The notes under the pieces: model-generated | Seen by the model: the letters and a program-made list of their open reading frames with translations, nothing else | Database searches by the model: none | What the model was told of the DNA's origin: nothing | Made by a program: the position numbers and the translations under genes | Shown here: piece after piece, positions 16,586 through 26,249 of the stretch | Layout of the letters: each line of letters opens with the position of its first letter | Position numbering within the stretch: the stretch's first letter is position 1 | Assembly (NCBI GenBank): GCA_003140855.1 | Contig: PLLF01000070.1 | Span: 1-64,000 of the forward strand | Length of the DNA stretch: 64,000 bases | Origin: Vulcanimicrobiota bacterium | GTDB taxonomy: Bacteria > Vulcanimicrobiota > Vulcanimicrobiia > Vulcanimicrobiales > Vulcanimicrobiaceae | Direction: 5' to 3'

Positions 16586-16933
16586 ATGCGCTCCTGTTTT
16601 GCGTTCATGCTCGGTGTTCTACTGCTGGCAGGACTGCCCGCATGTAATCACGCGAGCCGGACGCAACTGCATACGGCCGCCGCGCAGACTGACATGCCTG
16701 CAAATGTCGGGCGCGGACGAGCGATCTATCAAGCGCAATGCGCCGCCTGTCACGGCCGGGACGGCACGGGAGGGCAAGTCGGGCCCGCGTTGCGCAACGA
16801 AAGCTTAAGACGCCCGGCGGCAGCCGTACGCGCGATTATTCTTCAGCCCGAACCGCCGATGCCGAAGCTGTTTCCCGCCCGGCTGAGCGCAAACGATGTG
16901 CGCGATGTCTCAGCTTACGTAGAAACGCTCTGA
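16586..16933 (+). CDS. Exported class I cytochrome c
   Basis: 115 residues from the ATG at 16586. A signal segment ending LLLAGLPAC suggests export, possibly with lipid attachment at Cys20. The single haem site is C52-A-A-C55-H56 in QCAACHGRDGTGG, and M92 in PEPPMPKLF is the likely distal ligand. LSANDVRDVSAYVETL is the usual C-terminal helix. It is a small periplasmic electron carrier. It overlaps the photolyase start (TGATG), so the two are coupled, and both follow the sigma/anti-sigma pair. Confidence 0.9.
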   Translation: MRSCFAFMLGVLLLAGLPACNHASRTQLHTAAAQTDMPANVGRGRAIYQAQCAACHGRDGTGGQVGPALRNESLRRPAAAVRAIILQPEPPMPKLFPARLSANDVRDVSAYVETL

Positions 16934-18378
16934 TGTCCGTCGCAGTCTACCGCTTTGCGCGCGATCTCCGCTTGGACGACCACGCGGGTTTGAGCGCCGC
17001 GGCATCGCACGGGGATGTGCTGCCGGTGCTGATAATCGATCGCGACTTGGAGAAACGCCTGCGTTCGTCACCGCGCCGCGCCGCGTTTTACTGCGGTGCG
17101 GTTGCCGCGCTCGACGGCGCGTTGCGCGAGCGGGGCTCCGCGCTGATCGTCCGTCGCGGCGAACCCGCCGGCATCTTGGGGCCGCTCGTGCGACAGGCAG
17201 GCGCCTCAGCTGTCGCATGGAGCGCGAGTTATGACGGTGCCGGTGCGGCTGACGATGCCAAGCTGCAAGCGGCGCTCGAAGAAAGCGGAACGCGCGCGAC
17301 CGCGGTGCACGACTCACCGGCGATTCCGCCGGAGGAAAGCACCGCAGCTCGCAGTTCGGGCGGCGAAGGTTATAAGGCCTTCGCTCCTTATTACGAAGTC
17401 TGGCGCGAGCTCGAACCGGGCTCGTATGAAGCGCCGCTGTTGCTGTCATTTGCGCGCGCGGACGTGCCGAACGAACCGCTCCCGCAGCCCAAGGAATTTG
17501 GATCGGCTGATGAGCCGGCCGACGCCAGTTCCGCGCGGGCGCGTGAAAAACTGGACGCATTCTTGCGCGGCCCTGCGTTGCAGTACTCGATTGCGCTCAA
17601 CGTGCCGGCGGACGATCGCACGTCGCACTTGAGCGCCGACCTCACGTTTGGGACGATCGCGGCGCGAACGATAGTCCGTGAAACGCGCCGCCGGCTCGAC
17701 GATCCGTTTCTTCTTTCGGAGGAGCGCGCCTCACTGCGCTTATTTCAGCGATCGGTTGCCATGCGCGACTTTTTTTTGCAACTGGCCTGGTATAATCCGC
17801 GCACATCGCAGGAGACGCTGCAGGAGAAGATGCGCAAATTTCCGTTTGCGGATTCGCACCCGCAGCTCTTGGCTTGGCGTGAAGGGCGCACCGGATATCC
17901 GATCGTCGATGCGGGAGTTCGCCAGCTGCACGCGACCGGCTGGATGCACCCGCGCGTTCGCGCGATTGCAGCATCCTTCTTATGTTTCGACCTCAATGTT
18001 GATTGGCGCGTGGGCATGGCCGAATGGGAGCGGTACCTGATAGAGGACGATCCCGCGATAGCGGTCGGAAATTGGCAATGGATTGCGGGCGTCGGCGCAG
18101 ACCTCGCCGCTTATCCGCGCATTTACAATCCGCGCAAACAGGAGCGCCGTTTCGACCCGGCAGGTCTGTATGCGCGTAAGTGGATTGCGGAGCTCGCGCA
18201 TGCGCCCGGGGGCGGCTTCGGCGCCGCGCGCTCAGCGACGGCGCAGATCCAGCTTCCGCTGGGAGGCGCACAGGAGTATCCGCGGGCGGTCGTCGATCAC
18301 GATCGCGCGGCGCGCGATTTTCTAAAGCGCTATCAGCAGTTCGTTACGCCGGCAGCCGGTCGTCGATCCAATCGCTGA
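16933..18378 (+). CDS. Cryptochrome/DNA photolyase family protein
   Basis: 481 residues from the ATG at 16933. The N-terminal antenna domain starts VAVYRFARDLRLDDHAGL; the FAD-binding C-terminal domain has GEGYKAFAPYYEVW, LSADLTFGTI, GRTGYPIVDAGVRQLHATGW, MHPRVRAIAASFL, and AVGNWQWIAGVGADLAAYPRIYNP. These are class I photolyase features, so light-driven repair of pyrimidine dimers is likely; a signalling cryptochrome role cannot be excluded. Operon position behind an ECF sigma factor recalls the RpoE-ChrR photolyase regulon of Rhodobacter (known from that genus). It overlaps the convergent B-box gene by 35 bases. Confidence 0.93.
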   Translation: MSVAVYRFARDLRLDDHAGLSAAASHGDVLPVLIIDRDLEKRLRSSPRRAAFYCGAVAALDGALRERGSALIVRRGEPAGILGPLVRQAGASAVAWSASYDGAGAADDAKLQAALEESGTRATAVHDSPAIPPEESTAARSSGGEGYKAFAPYYEVWRELEPGSYEAPLLLSFARADVPNEPLPQPKEFGSADEPADASSARAREKLDAFLRGPALQYSIALNVPADDRTSHLSADLTFGTIAARTIVRETRRRLDDPFLLSEERASLRLFQRSVAMRDFFLQLAWYNPRTSQETLQEKMRKFPFADSHPQLLAWREGRTGYPIVDAGVRQLHATGWMHPRVRAIAASFLCFDLNVDWRVGMAEWERYLIEDDPAIAVGNWQWIAGVGADLAAYPRIYNPRKQERRFDPAGLYARKWIAELAHAPGGGFGAARSATAQIQLPLGGAQEYPRAVVDHDRAARDFLKRYQQFVTPAAGRRSNR

Positions 18379-18970
18379 CGATCGGAACGCGCACGTCGTC
18401 GCCGTGCCAAGCCTTAATCCCATAGAAAACGCTCATGATCATGAAGATCGGCAACATGATGCCCAGCAAAACGTCCGCACTCCATCCTAAGGGCGTCCAA
18501 TTGATAAGCGGCAGCTTCAATATCAGGCCAAGCAGCGCGTAGAGCCCGTACATTCCAAAATTGAATCCGAGCGCCTGATATGCGTGCTTGCGCAGCCGGC
18601 GGGATTGTTTGCGATCGAACAGCGAGATGAGCGCGAGCGGCCAAAGCGGGTACCCGAGCGCAACCAGCGCGCGTGACTCGGCCGGATCGGACGGGTCCGC
18701 GACGGATGCACGGGCCTGCGGCGCGGGTTGCTGCTGTGCGCCATGCCACCACTGTTGCGACCTAGGAGGGACTTTCCCGGCGACCGATTTGCGCACCGCA
18801 TTCGCGGAATCGATTTTGGCCGCCAGCCGGCAACTCGGGCACCAGCCCGCTTCGTCGCGGCAGGTAACGCAGATCGCTTTCGTACAGTCCGTGCAACGCG
18901 CGACCGATGGAACGTTGGCATGAAAATAGCAGTCCACTGATATCCCCCAATCGAGTCTTTTCGTTTTCAT
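18344..18970 (-). CDS. B-box zinc-finger membrane protein
   Basis: 208 residues with GAGGAG before the ATG. Residues about 14-48 hold a B-box-type cysteine/histidine set (CYFHANVPSVARC, CTKAICVTCRD, GWCPSCR). A polar linker follows, then a membrane part with about three helices (RALVALGYPLWPLALISLF, FGMYGLYALLGLILKL, DVLLGIMLPIFMIMSVFYG). The membrane half resembles DUF4870-type proteins. B-box plus membrane domain proteins occur in several uncultured phyla and in Chloroflexi; the function is not known. It is convergent with the photolyase. Confidence 0.75.
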   Translation of the reverse strand: MKTKRLDWGISVDCYFHANVPSVARCTDCTKAICVTCRDEAGWCPSCRLAAKIDSANAVRKSVAGKVPPRSQQWWHGAQQQPAPQARASVADPSDPAESRALVALGYPLWPLALISLFDRKQSRRLRKHAYQALGFNFGMYGLYALLGLILKLPLINWTPLGWSADVLLGIMLPIFMIMSVFYGIKAWHGDDVRVPIVSDWIDDRLPA

Positions 18971-19026
18971 CTACTCCTCATGGTGACTAGAGGTTTCGCC
19001 CCTCCGGGGCGTCAAGGCAATCGCGG

Positions 19027-20760
19027 ATGACGCGTCCACGCACGTTCGCGCGACTAGCGTCCGACGCGCGGCCCTATCTGCCGAGCATCGTCGCCGCCGT
19101 CGTCCTCGGCACGATCGGCGGTCTGCTAGCGCTCGTCCCGCCTTTGGGCCTGGGCCGACTCCTGAACCGCGTCGTGATCGCGCACCCGCCCAACATGCAA
19201 GAGCTCTACGTGGTGCTGGCGATCATATGGGGCTCGCTGATCGTGGCTGCGGTCACGAACTACGGCTCGAGTTACCTGCTGGCGTCCAGCGGACAATCGC
19301 TGATCACGCGGTTGCGCGTCCGCGTGTTTTCGCGGCTGCTGCATTTGCCGCTCGGCGAGTTCGACAAGTGGCGCCCCGGAGAACTGATCTCCCGCTTCGG
19401 CACCGACATGCAGATGATGACCGATGCCGTGACGATCTCGCTGCCGCAGCTCATCACGACGTCCGTTACCTTCCTATCCTCGTTCGCCGCGATGCTTTAC
19501 CTGGACTGGCTGCTGACGTGCTCGCTGATCATCATTGCGCCGCTCGTCTCGCTCGCCGTCTCGCGGTTTCAACTTTTGATTTCGGGCGCCACCACGCGCG
19601 CGCAACAGCGTATCGCCGATCTTTCCGCGAATTTGACCGAAGTTCTCAGCGGGCAGCGCGTCATCAAAGCGTTCGGCCGCGAGCAGTACGAAACTCAGCG
19701 TTTTTCGAGCCGCAACGAGCAGTACTTCGAAACCTACATGAAGCTGACGCAGTTCATTCAGACGCAGCCCGTCGTCATCTCGACGCTGATGTCGAGCGCG
19801 GCCGCCGTCATCATCTGGCTTTCGATTCGCGAAGTGGTGCTCGGCCGGCTCAACGCGGGCAACTTGCTGACGTACTGGCTGCTTCTCGTGAATTTGGTCA
19901 ATCCGATCAATCGCTTTGCAGCGTACATGGGCGAGCTGAGCAAGGCGGTCGTAGGTTCCGGCCGCGTCTACGAACTGCTCGATCTGCCGGTGGAACGCGC
20001 CGATAAACCGGGTGCGGTGGCGCTCGAGAGCGTGCGCGGCCGCATTGTGTTCGAGAATGTACATTTTTCATACGAACCGGGGTCGCCCGTGCTGGCGAAT
20101 TTCAGCGCGGCGATCGAGACGGGCGAAGTGATCGCGCTGGTCGGCCCGTCCGGAGCCGGTAAGACGACGATCGTGAATCTCGTGCCCCGCTTCTACGAGC
20201 CGCAGGCGGGCCGCATAACGCTGGACGGAATCGATCTGGCCGGCGTGCGGCTGCGCGATCTGCGGGACGCGATCGCCATCGTGCCGCAAGAGGCGCAACT
20301 CTTTCGCGGGAGCATCGCAGATAATATACGCTACGGCCGTTTGGACGCAACCGACGCGGAAGTGCTGGCTGCGGCGCGCGAGGCCAACGTCGACGAATTC
20401 GTAGCCGGTTTCCCTGAAGGCTATGAGACCGAGGTCGGGGAGCGAGGATCCCGGTTGTCGGGAGGCCAGCGTCAGCGTGTTTCGATTGCGCGCGCGATTC
20501 TGCGCGATCCGCGCATCCTTATATTAGATGAAGCAACGAGCGCGCTCGACAGCCACTCCGAGGCGCTGATCGAGAGCGCGCTCGATCAGCTGCTCGCCGG
20601 ACGCACGACGCTGATTATCGCGCATCGCCTTTCGAGCATCCGCCGCGCGAACACCATCATGTATATCGAAGCCGGCCGCGTTATCGAAGTGGGTTCGCAC
20701 GAGTCGCTGCTGGCCAGCGGCGGCGCTTACGCCCGCCTGCACGCTACGCAGTTCGCTTGA
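19027..20760 (+). CDS. ABC exporter, fused membrane and ATPase domains (MsbA/lipid A-type)
   Basis: 577 residues, the standard half-transporter length. Six membrane helices lie in about 1-310, with ELISRFGTDMQMMTDAV and GREQYETQRF as coupling elements. The ATPase has Walker A GPSGAGKT, Q-loop VPQEAQLF, signature LSGGQRQR, Walker B ILILDEATSALD and H-loop IIAHRLSS. It probably exports a lipid, glycolipid or peptide as a homodimer. The downstream overlapping glycosyltransferase favours a lipid-linked glycan substrate, but that is inference. Confidence 0.93.
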   Translation: MTRPRTFARLASDARPYLPSIVAAVVLGTIGGLLALVPPLGLGRLLNRVVIAHPPNMQELYVVLAIIWGSLIVAAVTNYGSSYLLASSGQSLITRLRVRVFSRLLHLPLGEFDKWRPGELISRFGTDMQMMTDAVTISLPQLITTSVTFLSSFAAMLYLDWLLTCSLIIIAPLVSLAVSRFQLLISGATTRAQQRIADLSANLTEVLSGQRVIKAFGREQYETQRFSSRNEQYFETYMKLTQFIQTQPVVISTLMSSAAAVIIWLSIREVVLGRLNAGNLLTYWLLLVNLVNPINRFAAYMGELSKAVVGSGRVYELLDLPVERADKPGAVALESVRGRIVFENVHFSYEPGSPVLANFSAAIETGEVIALVGPSGAGKTTIVNLVPRFYEPQAGRITLDGIDLAGVRLRDLRDAIAIVPQEAQLFRGSIADNIRYGRLDATDAEVLAAAREANVDEFVAGFPEGYETEVGERGSRLSGGQRQRVSIARAILRDPRILILDEATSALDSHSEALIESALDQLLAGRTTLIIAHRLSSIRRANTIMYIEAGRVIEVGSHESLLASGGAYARLHATQFA

Positions 20761-22274
20761 AATATTCGCGAGCGGGCCTTTGGTGGGCGCTCGCCGCGCT
20801 CGTGGTTCATATACTGGGAAACGCGCACTACGGTTTTTTCCGCGACGAACTGTACTTTATCATCTGCGGGCAGCATCCGGCCCTAGGATATGTCGACCAG
20901 CCGCCGCTTACGCCGCTGCTGGCAGCTTTGTCGCAATCGTTCGGAATTTCGCTTTTTGCACTGCGCGTGATCCCGGCGATCTGCGCCGCGATTGCGACCT
21001 ACACAGCCTGCGTGCTGGCGTCCGAGTTTGAGGGCGGCGCGTTCGCGCAAAGCATTGCGGGCTTGGTGACGATCGTGGCGCCCGAAATGATGGCGCTGGG
21101 ATTCCGTCTTTCGCCCGACTCGATCGAGCTGTGCACGTGGCCTTTGATTGCGCTCTGGACGCTGCGTCTTACGCGCGGAGCCGATCCGCGCTGGTGGCTA
21201 GCCGTAGGCGGATTGACCGCGGTAGCGGCGTGGAGCAAATACACGGTCATCTTTTTTGCCGCCGCTCTGTTGGTGGCATTGCTGTTGACGCCCGAGCGGC
21301 GGGCTCTGCGTACGTGGTGGTTTCCGTCCGGAGCGGGTTTAGCAATAGTTTTGATTTTGCCGAATTTCATCTGGCAGCTCGACAACGGTTTTCCGATCCT
21401 GCAGTTGCTGCAAAAAGACTACGGCAAATTCTTGTTGAAAAATCCGCCGTTTCCGCTTCAGCAGATCATCATCATGAGTCCGCTGCTCTCGGTCGTTTGG
21501 CTCAGCGGATTGGCTTGGCTGCTCTACGTCCGCGGTACGCGGTTTTTAGGGATAGCCTATCTTGCGCTCATCGCGATCATGTGGGCGCTGGATGCGAAAA
21601 ATTATTATCCCGCGCCGGTCTACCCGTATCTGATTGCGGCCGGCGCGATTCCAATCGAACGCTGGACAGCCTCGCACAAGTCGTGGCGTATTGCAACCGT
21701 TGCTGCGATCGTCGTCTTCGCCGTTCCATCGGTGCCGTTTGTCTTGCCGGTGCTTCCGCTGCGAACGTTCGTCACGTATCAAGAGACGCTCGGCCGTCTT
21801 TTCAATCTGCGTTTTCACATCGATCGAAGGGCCGGCAACAGCGTGCCCGTCGAGCACTATGCCGACATGACCGGCTGGCCGGAATTAGCGGCTGCGGTCG
21901 CGGGCGTCTACCGGCGCCTGCCCGCCGCCGAGCGAGCGCAAGGCGCGATCTTCGCGCGCAACGCGGGTGAGGCCGCGGCCATCGATGTCTACGGAAAGCG
22001 CTACGGTTTGCCGCCGGCGTTGAGCGGTAACAACAACTATTGGCTATGGGGACCACGCGGCTTTACGGGAAATGTGCTGATCGACGTCAACGGCAATGTG
22101 CGCGACAATCGGGAGCGTTTTGAATCGGTGCAGCTCGTCACGATTTTTCGCAATCCGTATGCGATGCCGTACGAAAACAACGTTCCCATCTACGTCTGCC
22201 GCGGAATTCACCCGTCGCTCGCCGCGCTGTGGCCGGAGCTGCGAAACTATAGCTACGGCTTCGAAGGCTTATGA
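20757..22274 (+). CDS. GT39-family (PMT/ArnT-like) membrane glycosyltransferase
   Basis: 505 residues from a TTG overlapping the ABC stop (TTGA). The first periplasmic loop carries FFRDELYFIICGQHPALGYVDQPPLTPLL, the acidic D-E motif and conserved segment of dolichyl/undecaprenyl-phosphate-sugar transferases. About ten hydrophobic helices follow. The soluble C-terminal part (about 340-505) contains the GWPELAAAVAGVYRRLP and NNNYWLWGPRG stretches shared by bacterial GT39 proteins. It moves a sugar from a polyprenyl phosphate to a lipid or protein on the outer face of the membrane. The acceptor is unknown. Confidence 0.88.
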   Translation: MKYSRAGLWWALAALVVHILGNAHYGFFRDELYFIICGQHPALGYVDQPPLTPLLAALSQSFGISLFALRVIPAICAAIATYTACVLASEFEGGAFAQSIAGLVTIVAPEMMALGFRLSPDSIELCTWPLIALWTLRLTRGADPRWWLAVGGLTAVAAWSKYTVIFFAAALLVALLLTPERRALRTWWFPSGAGLAIVLILPNFIWQLDNGFPILQLLQKDYGKFLLKNPPFPLQQIIIMSPLLSVVWLSGLAWLLYVRGTRFLGIAYLALIAIMWALDAKNYYPAPVYPYLIAAGAIPIERWTASHKSWRIATVAAIVVFAVPSVPFVLPVLPLRTFVTYQETLGRLFNLRFHIDRRAGNSVPVEHYADMTGWPELAAAVAGVYRRLPAAERAQGAIFARNAGEAAAIDVYGKRYGLPPALSGNNNYWLWGPRGFTGNVLIDVNGNVRDNRERFESVQLVTIFRNPYAMPYENNVPIYVCRGIHPSLAALWPELRNYSYGFEGL

Positions 22275-22289
22275 AGCAAGGAGGCTCGC

Positions 22290-22454
22290 ATGCTCGTGCT
22301 CACGCGCAAGGTTAACCAGTCGATCGTGATCGGCGAGAACGTCCGCATCGTGGTCGTGGCGATCGAGCGCGATCAGGTCAAGCTCGGCATCGAGGCGCCG
22401 CGCGACCTCACCGTAAACCGCTCCGAAGTCAGCGAAAAGGCCAAAAAGCCTTAG
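22290..22454 (+). CDS. csrA: Carbon storage regulator CsrA (short form)
   Basis: 54 residues: [18 protein letters not shown], then [35 protein letters not shown]. The start is the ATG at 22290 with a perfect AAGGAGG at 22278-22284. CsrA is a homodimeric RNA-binding protein that blocks ribosome access at GGA motifs. R6, the GIEAP turn and R44, important for RNA contact in the family, are present, while the C-terminal helix is shorter than usual. No fliW or flagellar genes are nearby. It sits between the glycosyltransferase (15 bases) and the rpsB promoter. Confidence 0.93.
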   Translation: MLVLTRKVNQSIVIGENVRIVVVAIERDQVKLGIEAPRDLTVNRSEVSEKAKKP

Positions 22455-22479
22455 CTTATTCCCATGCGCGCGGCAGCCG

Positions 22480-22488
22480 TGCTATAAT
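22480..22488 (+). promoter_or_regulatory. Extended -10 promoter of the rpsB operon
   Basis: A perfect TATAAT at 22483-22488 is preceded by TG at the correct distance (TGCTATAAT). No good -35 box stands at 17 bases; TTCCCA at 22459-22464 is the nearest. Extended -10 promoters tolerate a weak -35. The start point would be about 22495, giving a leader of roughly 110 bases. Confidence 0.7.
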
Positions 22489-22494
22489 CGCGCG

Positions 22495-22603
22495 GCTCCC
22501 TTCGAGGGAGCGACTACGACCCGGCACGGAGGCTGGGCGCGATGGCCTCACATCGACCGGAGCCAGGATGGCCGCCGGTCCGGGGTCAGAAAGGGTTCTT
22601 TCC
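22495..22603 (+). promoter_or_regulatory. Structured 5' leader of rpsB
   Basis: The leader begins with a seven-pair hairpin (22495-22501 with 22505-22511). A second stem lies at 22556-22560 with 22575-22579, enclosing 22562-22564 with 22570-22572. The region contains GGA triplets at 22528-22530, 22560-22562 and 22566-22568. S2 leaders are autoregulatory in several phyla; whether this one binds S2, or CsrA from the adjacent gene, is inference. It ends at AAAGGG before the TTG start. Confidence 0.5.
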
Positions 22604-23394
22604 TTGTCCGTTATTTCGATGCGGGCGCTGCTCGAAGCCGGAGTCCACTTCGGCCATCAGACGCGGCGCTGGAATCCAAAGATGAAGCCGTACATCTTCC
22701 AAGAGCGAAACGGCATCTACATCATCAATCTCACCCTTACCGTTCAGAAGCTGCGCCTCACGTACGATGCTGTGAAGCAGATGTCGCGTGAGGGCAAAGT
22801 CATTCTGTTCGTCGGCACCAAGAAGCAAGCGCAAGATGTCGTCCGCGAAGAAGCCGAACGCGCCGGGACCTACTATATCAATCAGCGCTGGCTCGGCGGC
22901 ACGCTCACAAATTTCGCGACGATTCAAAAACGCATCTCGCGGCTGCGCGAGCTCGAGGGCATGAAGCAGCAAGGCGACTTCGAGCGCCTTCCTAAGAAAG
23001 AAGTTGCGAAGCTCCAGGACGAGATGTCGAAGCTCGAGCGCTTTCTGGGCGGCATCAAAGATATGCACCGCCTGCCCGATGCGATCTTCATCGTCGATCC
23101 AAAGAAAGAGCGCATTGCCGTACTGGAAGCGCGCAAGTTAAAAATTCCGATCATCGCCGTGATCGATACCAACTGCGATCCCGACGAGATCGATTATCCG
23201 ATCCCGGGCAACGACGACGCGATCCGCGCCGTCAAGTTGATGGTCTCCAAAATTGCCGATGCGATCATCGAAGGCAAGACCGAAACGGAGAGCTCTCTCG
23301 ACGTGACCGAGTACAACGAAGGCGGCAGCGTCGACTATACGGGATACGAGGCGCCGGTTACCACGCTGGCCGACGCGGAAACGGAGGCAACCGT

Positions 23395-23398
<4 letters not shown>
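22604..23398 (+). CDS. rpsB: 30S ribosomal protein S2
   Basis: 264 residues from the TTG at 22604, where S2 homology begins ([30 protein letters not shown]). AAAGGG stands eight bases upstream. Conserved [35 protein letters not shown] and [52 protein letters not shown] segments are intact. It belongs to the small-subunit head and is needed for mRNA binding by S1-type proteins. The ATG at 22568 lies inside a leader hairpin and is rejected as start. Its stop overlaps tsf (TTGA). Confidence 0.97.
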
Positions 23399-24756
<1,358 letters not shown>

Positions 24757-24757
<1 letters not shown>

Positions 24758-25311
24758 TGGCGGATAGCTTTAAGGAAGCCGAAGGCAAAATGAGCAAGTG
24801 CGTGGAGGCGGCACGCGGTGAATTTGCCTCGATTCGCACCGGCCGCGCGACACCCGCACTCTTGGACCGCCTGCATGTCGAGGCCTACGGTACGTCCGTG
24901 CCGCTCAAACAGGTCGCGACGGTCAGCGTGCCCGATCCCCGCTCGCTCATGATTGCGGCTTTCGACCGCAACACGGTTGGCGACATCCGCAAAGCGATCG
25001 AAAAAAGTGATTTGGGGCTGACGCCCAGCGTCGACGGTAATTCGATTCGCCTTTCGATACCGCCGCTGAACGAAGAGCGCCGTAAAGACCTCGTCAAGAT
25101 CGTCAAGAAGAAGGGCGAGGACGGCAAGATCGCCGTTCGCAACGTCCGTCACAAAGTGCACGACGATCTGCGCACGCAGCTCAAAGACCACGACATCACC
25201 GAAGACCAGAACAAACGGATGCAGGACCAGTTGCAAAAACTGACCGATCGATTCATCAAAGAGATCGATCAGCTGGTCGCTGCCAAAGAAAAAGAGATCA
25301 TGGAGGTATGA
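24757..25311 (+). CDS. frr: Ribosome recycling factor
   Basis: 184 residues; the ATG at 24757 overlaps the pyrH stop (TAATG). It is a two-domain protein, a three-helix bundle plus a small beta domain. With EF-G it splits post-termination ribosomes. Conserved parts are FASIRTGRATPALLDRLHVEAYG, VSVPDPRSLMIAAFDRN, LGLTPSVDGNSIRLSIPPLNEERRKDL and KVHDDLRTQLKDHDITED. Nothing is unusual. A perfect GGAGG near its 3' end serves the next small ORF. Confidence 0.97.
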
Positions 25312-25314
25312 GCG

Positions 25315-25509
25315 CTGCTTGACGAGCTCGTTCTCATGCCCGAAACCGAAGCGCGCCGCCGGCTGAACGGACGCGTTGCGGCGTTTTCGGTTTTAGCGCC
25401 TGTGGGTTCGTTTGCCGGCAAGGGCGCGTTGCGCGTTCTGCGCGCGTCCGCCGTCGCGGACGCTGTCGAGCTGGTTTGCGGATACGAAGCCTACGAAAGG
25501 GCCAACTGA
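25315..25509 (+). CDS. Small protein of unknown function between frr and uppS; CTG start
   Basis: 64 residues if read from the CTG at 25315, which has GGAGG (25302-25306) eight bases upstream; an in-frame ATG at 25336 would give 57. The frame runs LDELVLMPETEARRRLNGR, then VAAFSVLAPVGSFAGKGAL, and closes by overlapping the uppS ATG in TGATG. The frr-to-uppS gap would otherwise be 197 bases in a region where every other junction is 0-10. That spacing, the ribosome-binding site and the coupling argue for a real gene. No family is recognised. Confidence 0.6.
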   Translation: MLDELVLMPETEARRRLNGRVAAFSVLAPVGSFAGKGALRVLRASAVADAVELVCGYEAYERAN

Positions 25510-26249
25510 TGGCCCGCGTGTTGCCCGCGCCGCAGGAAGCGCTCGATCTCGGGAAGCTTCCGCGCCACGTCGCAATCATTATGGACGGGAACCGGCGCTG
25601 GGCCAAAAATCGCGGACTGCCCGCCGTCGAAGGCCATCGCCGCGGCATGCTGGCGCTGCGTGAAGTTACCCGCGCCTGCAGCGATCTCGGGATCCCGATC
25701 CTGACCGTCTATGGTTTTTCGACCGAGAACTGGCGGCGCGATTCGACGGAGGTTTCGCTGTTGCTCGATCTCTGCGTATATTTTGCGCAGAACGAGATCA
25801 TCGAACTAAGCCGCAACAACGTGCGCGTCAACGTGATCGGCGCGTACCGCGCGCTTCCCGAACCTTCACGCAATTCACTCGAGCGTTTGATGGAAAGAAC
25901 CGCCGCCAACACGGGCCTGCTGCTGAACCTTGCCGTGAACTACAGCGCGCGTGCCGAGCTGCAGCGCGCGGTCAAAGCCATCGCCGACGATGTGGCTGCG
26001 GGAAAATTGCAAGCCGGCGATATCAGTGACGCGACGATTGCTTCGTATCTATATACCGCCGATCAACCCGACCCGGACATGCTGATCCGGCCCGGAGGCG
26101 AGCACCGGCTCTCAAATTTCCTCCTCTATCAAGTGGCCTACACCGAACTCGTGATGAGCGAAGTGTATTGGCCTGACTTCGGAAGGGACGAATTCCTGCG
26201 GACGCTGCTGGAGTTTCAAAAGCGGCAGCGACGCTTCGGAGGAACGTGA
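25509..26249 (+). CDS. uppS: Isoprenyl transferase (undecaprenyl diphosphate synthase)
   Basis: 246 residues from the ATG at 25509. It is a cis-prenyltransferase that extends farnesyl diphosphate with isopentenyl units into the carrier lipid for peptidoglycan. Motif I is HVAIIMDGNRRWAKNRG (catalytic D26), followed by EGHRRGMLAL, YGFSTENWRR and LLLNLAVNYSARAEL. The closing RPGGEHRLSNFLLYQVAYTELVM motif carries the arginines that bind diphosphate. It joins dxr and ispG, which supply the isoprenoid units, in the same operon. Confidence 0.96.
   Translation: MARVLPAPQEALDLGKLPRHVAIIMDGNRRWAKNRGLPAVEGHRRGMLALREVTRACSDLGIPILTVYGFSTENWRRDSTEVSLLLDLCVYFAQNEIIELSRNNVRVNVIGAYRALPEPSRNSLERLMERTAANTGLLLNLAVNYSARAELQRAVKAIADDVAAGKLQAGDISDATIASYLYTADQPDPDMLIRPGGEHRLSNFLLYQVAYTELVMSEVYWPDFGRDEFLRTLLEFQKRQRRFGGT

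Noticed and set aside
16738-16932. 65-codon N-terminal extension of photolyase
   Set aside because: It overlaps cytochrome c in another frame; photolyase homology starts at the ATG at 16933.
17790-17800. TATAAT-like box inside the photolyase gene
   Set aside because: It is within a conserved coding segment with no start downstream.
22568-22603. ATG at 22568 as rpsB start
   Set aside because: It falls inside a leader stem, the extra 12 residues are not part of S2, and a Shine-Dalgarno-preceded TTG at 22604 fits the homology.
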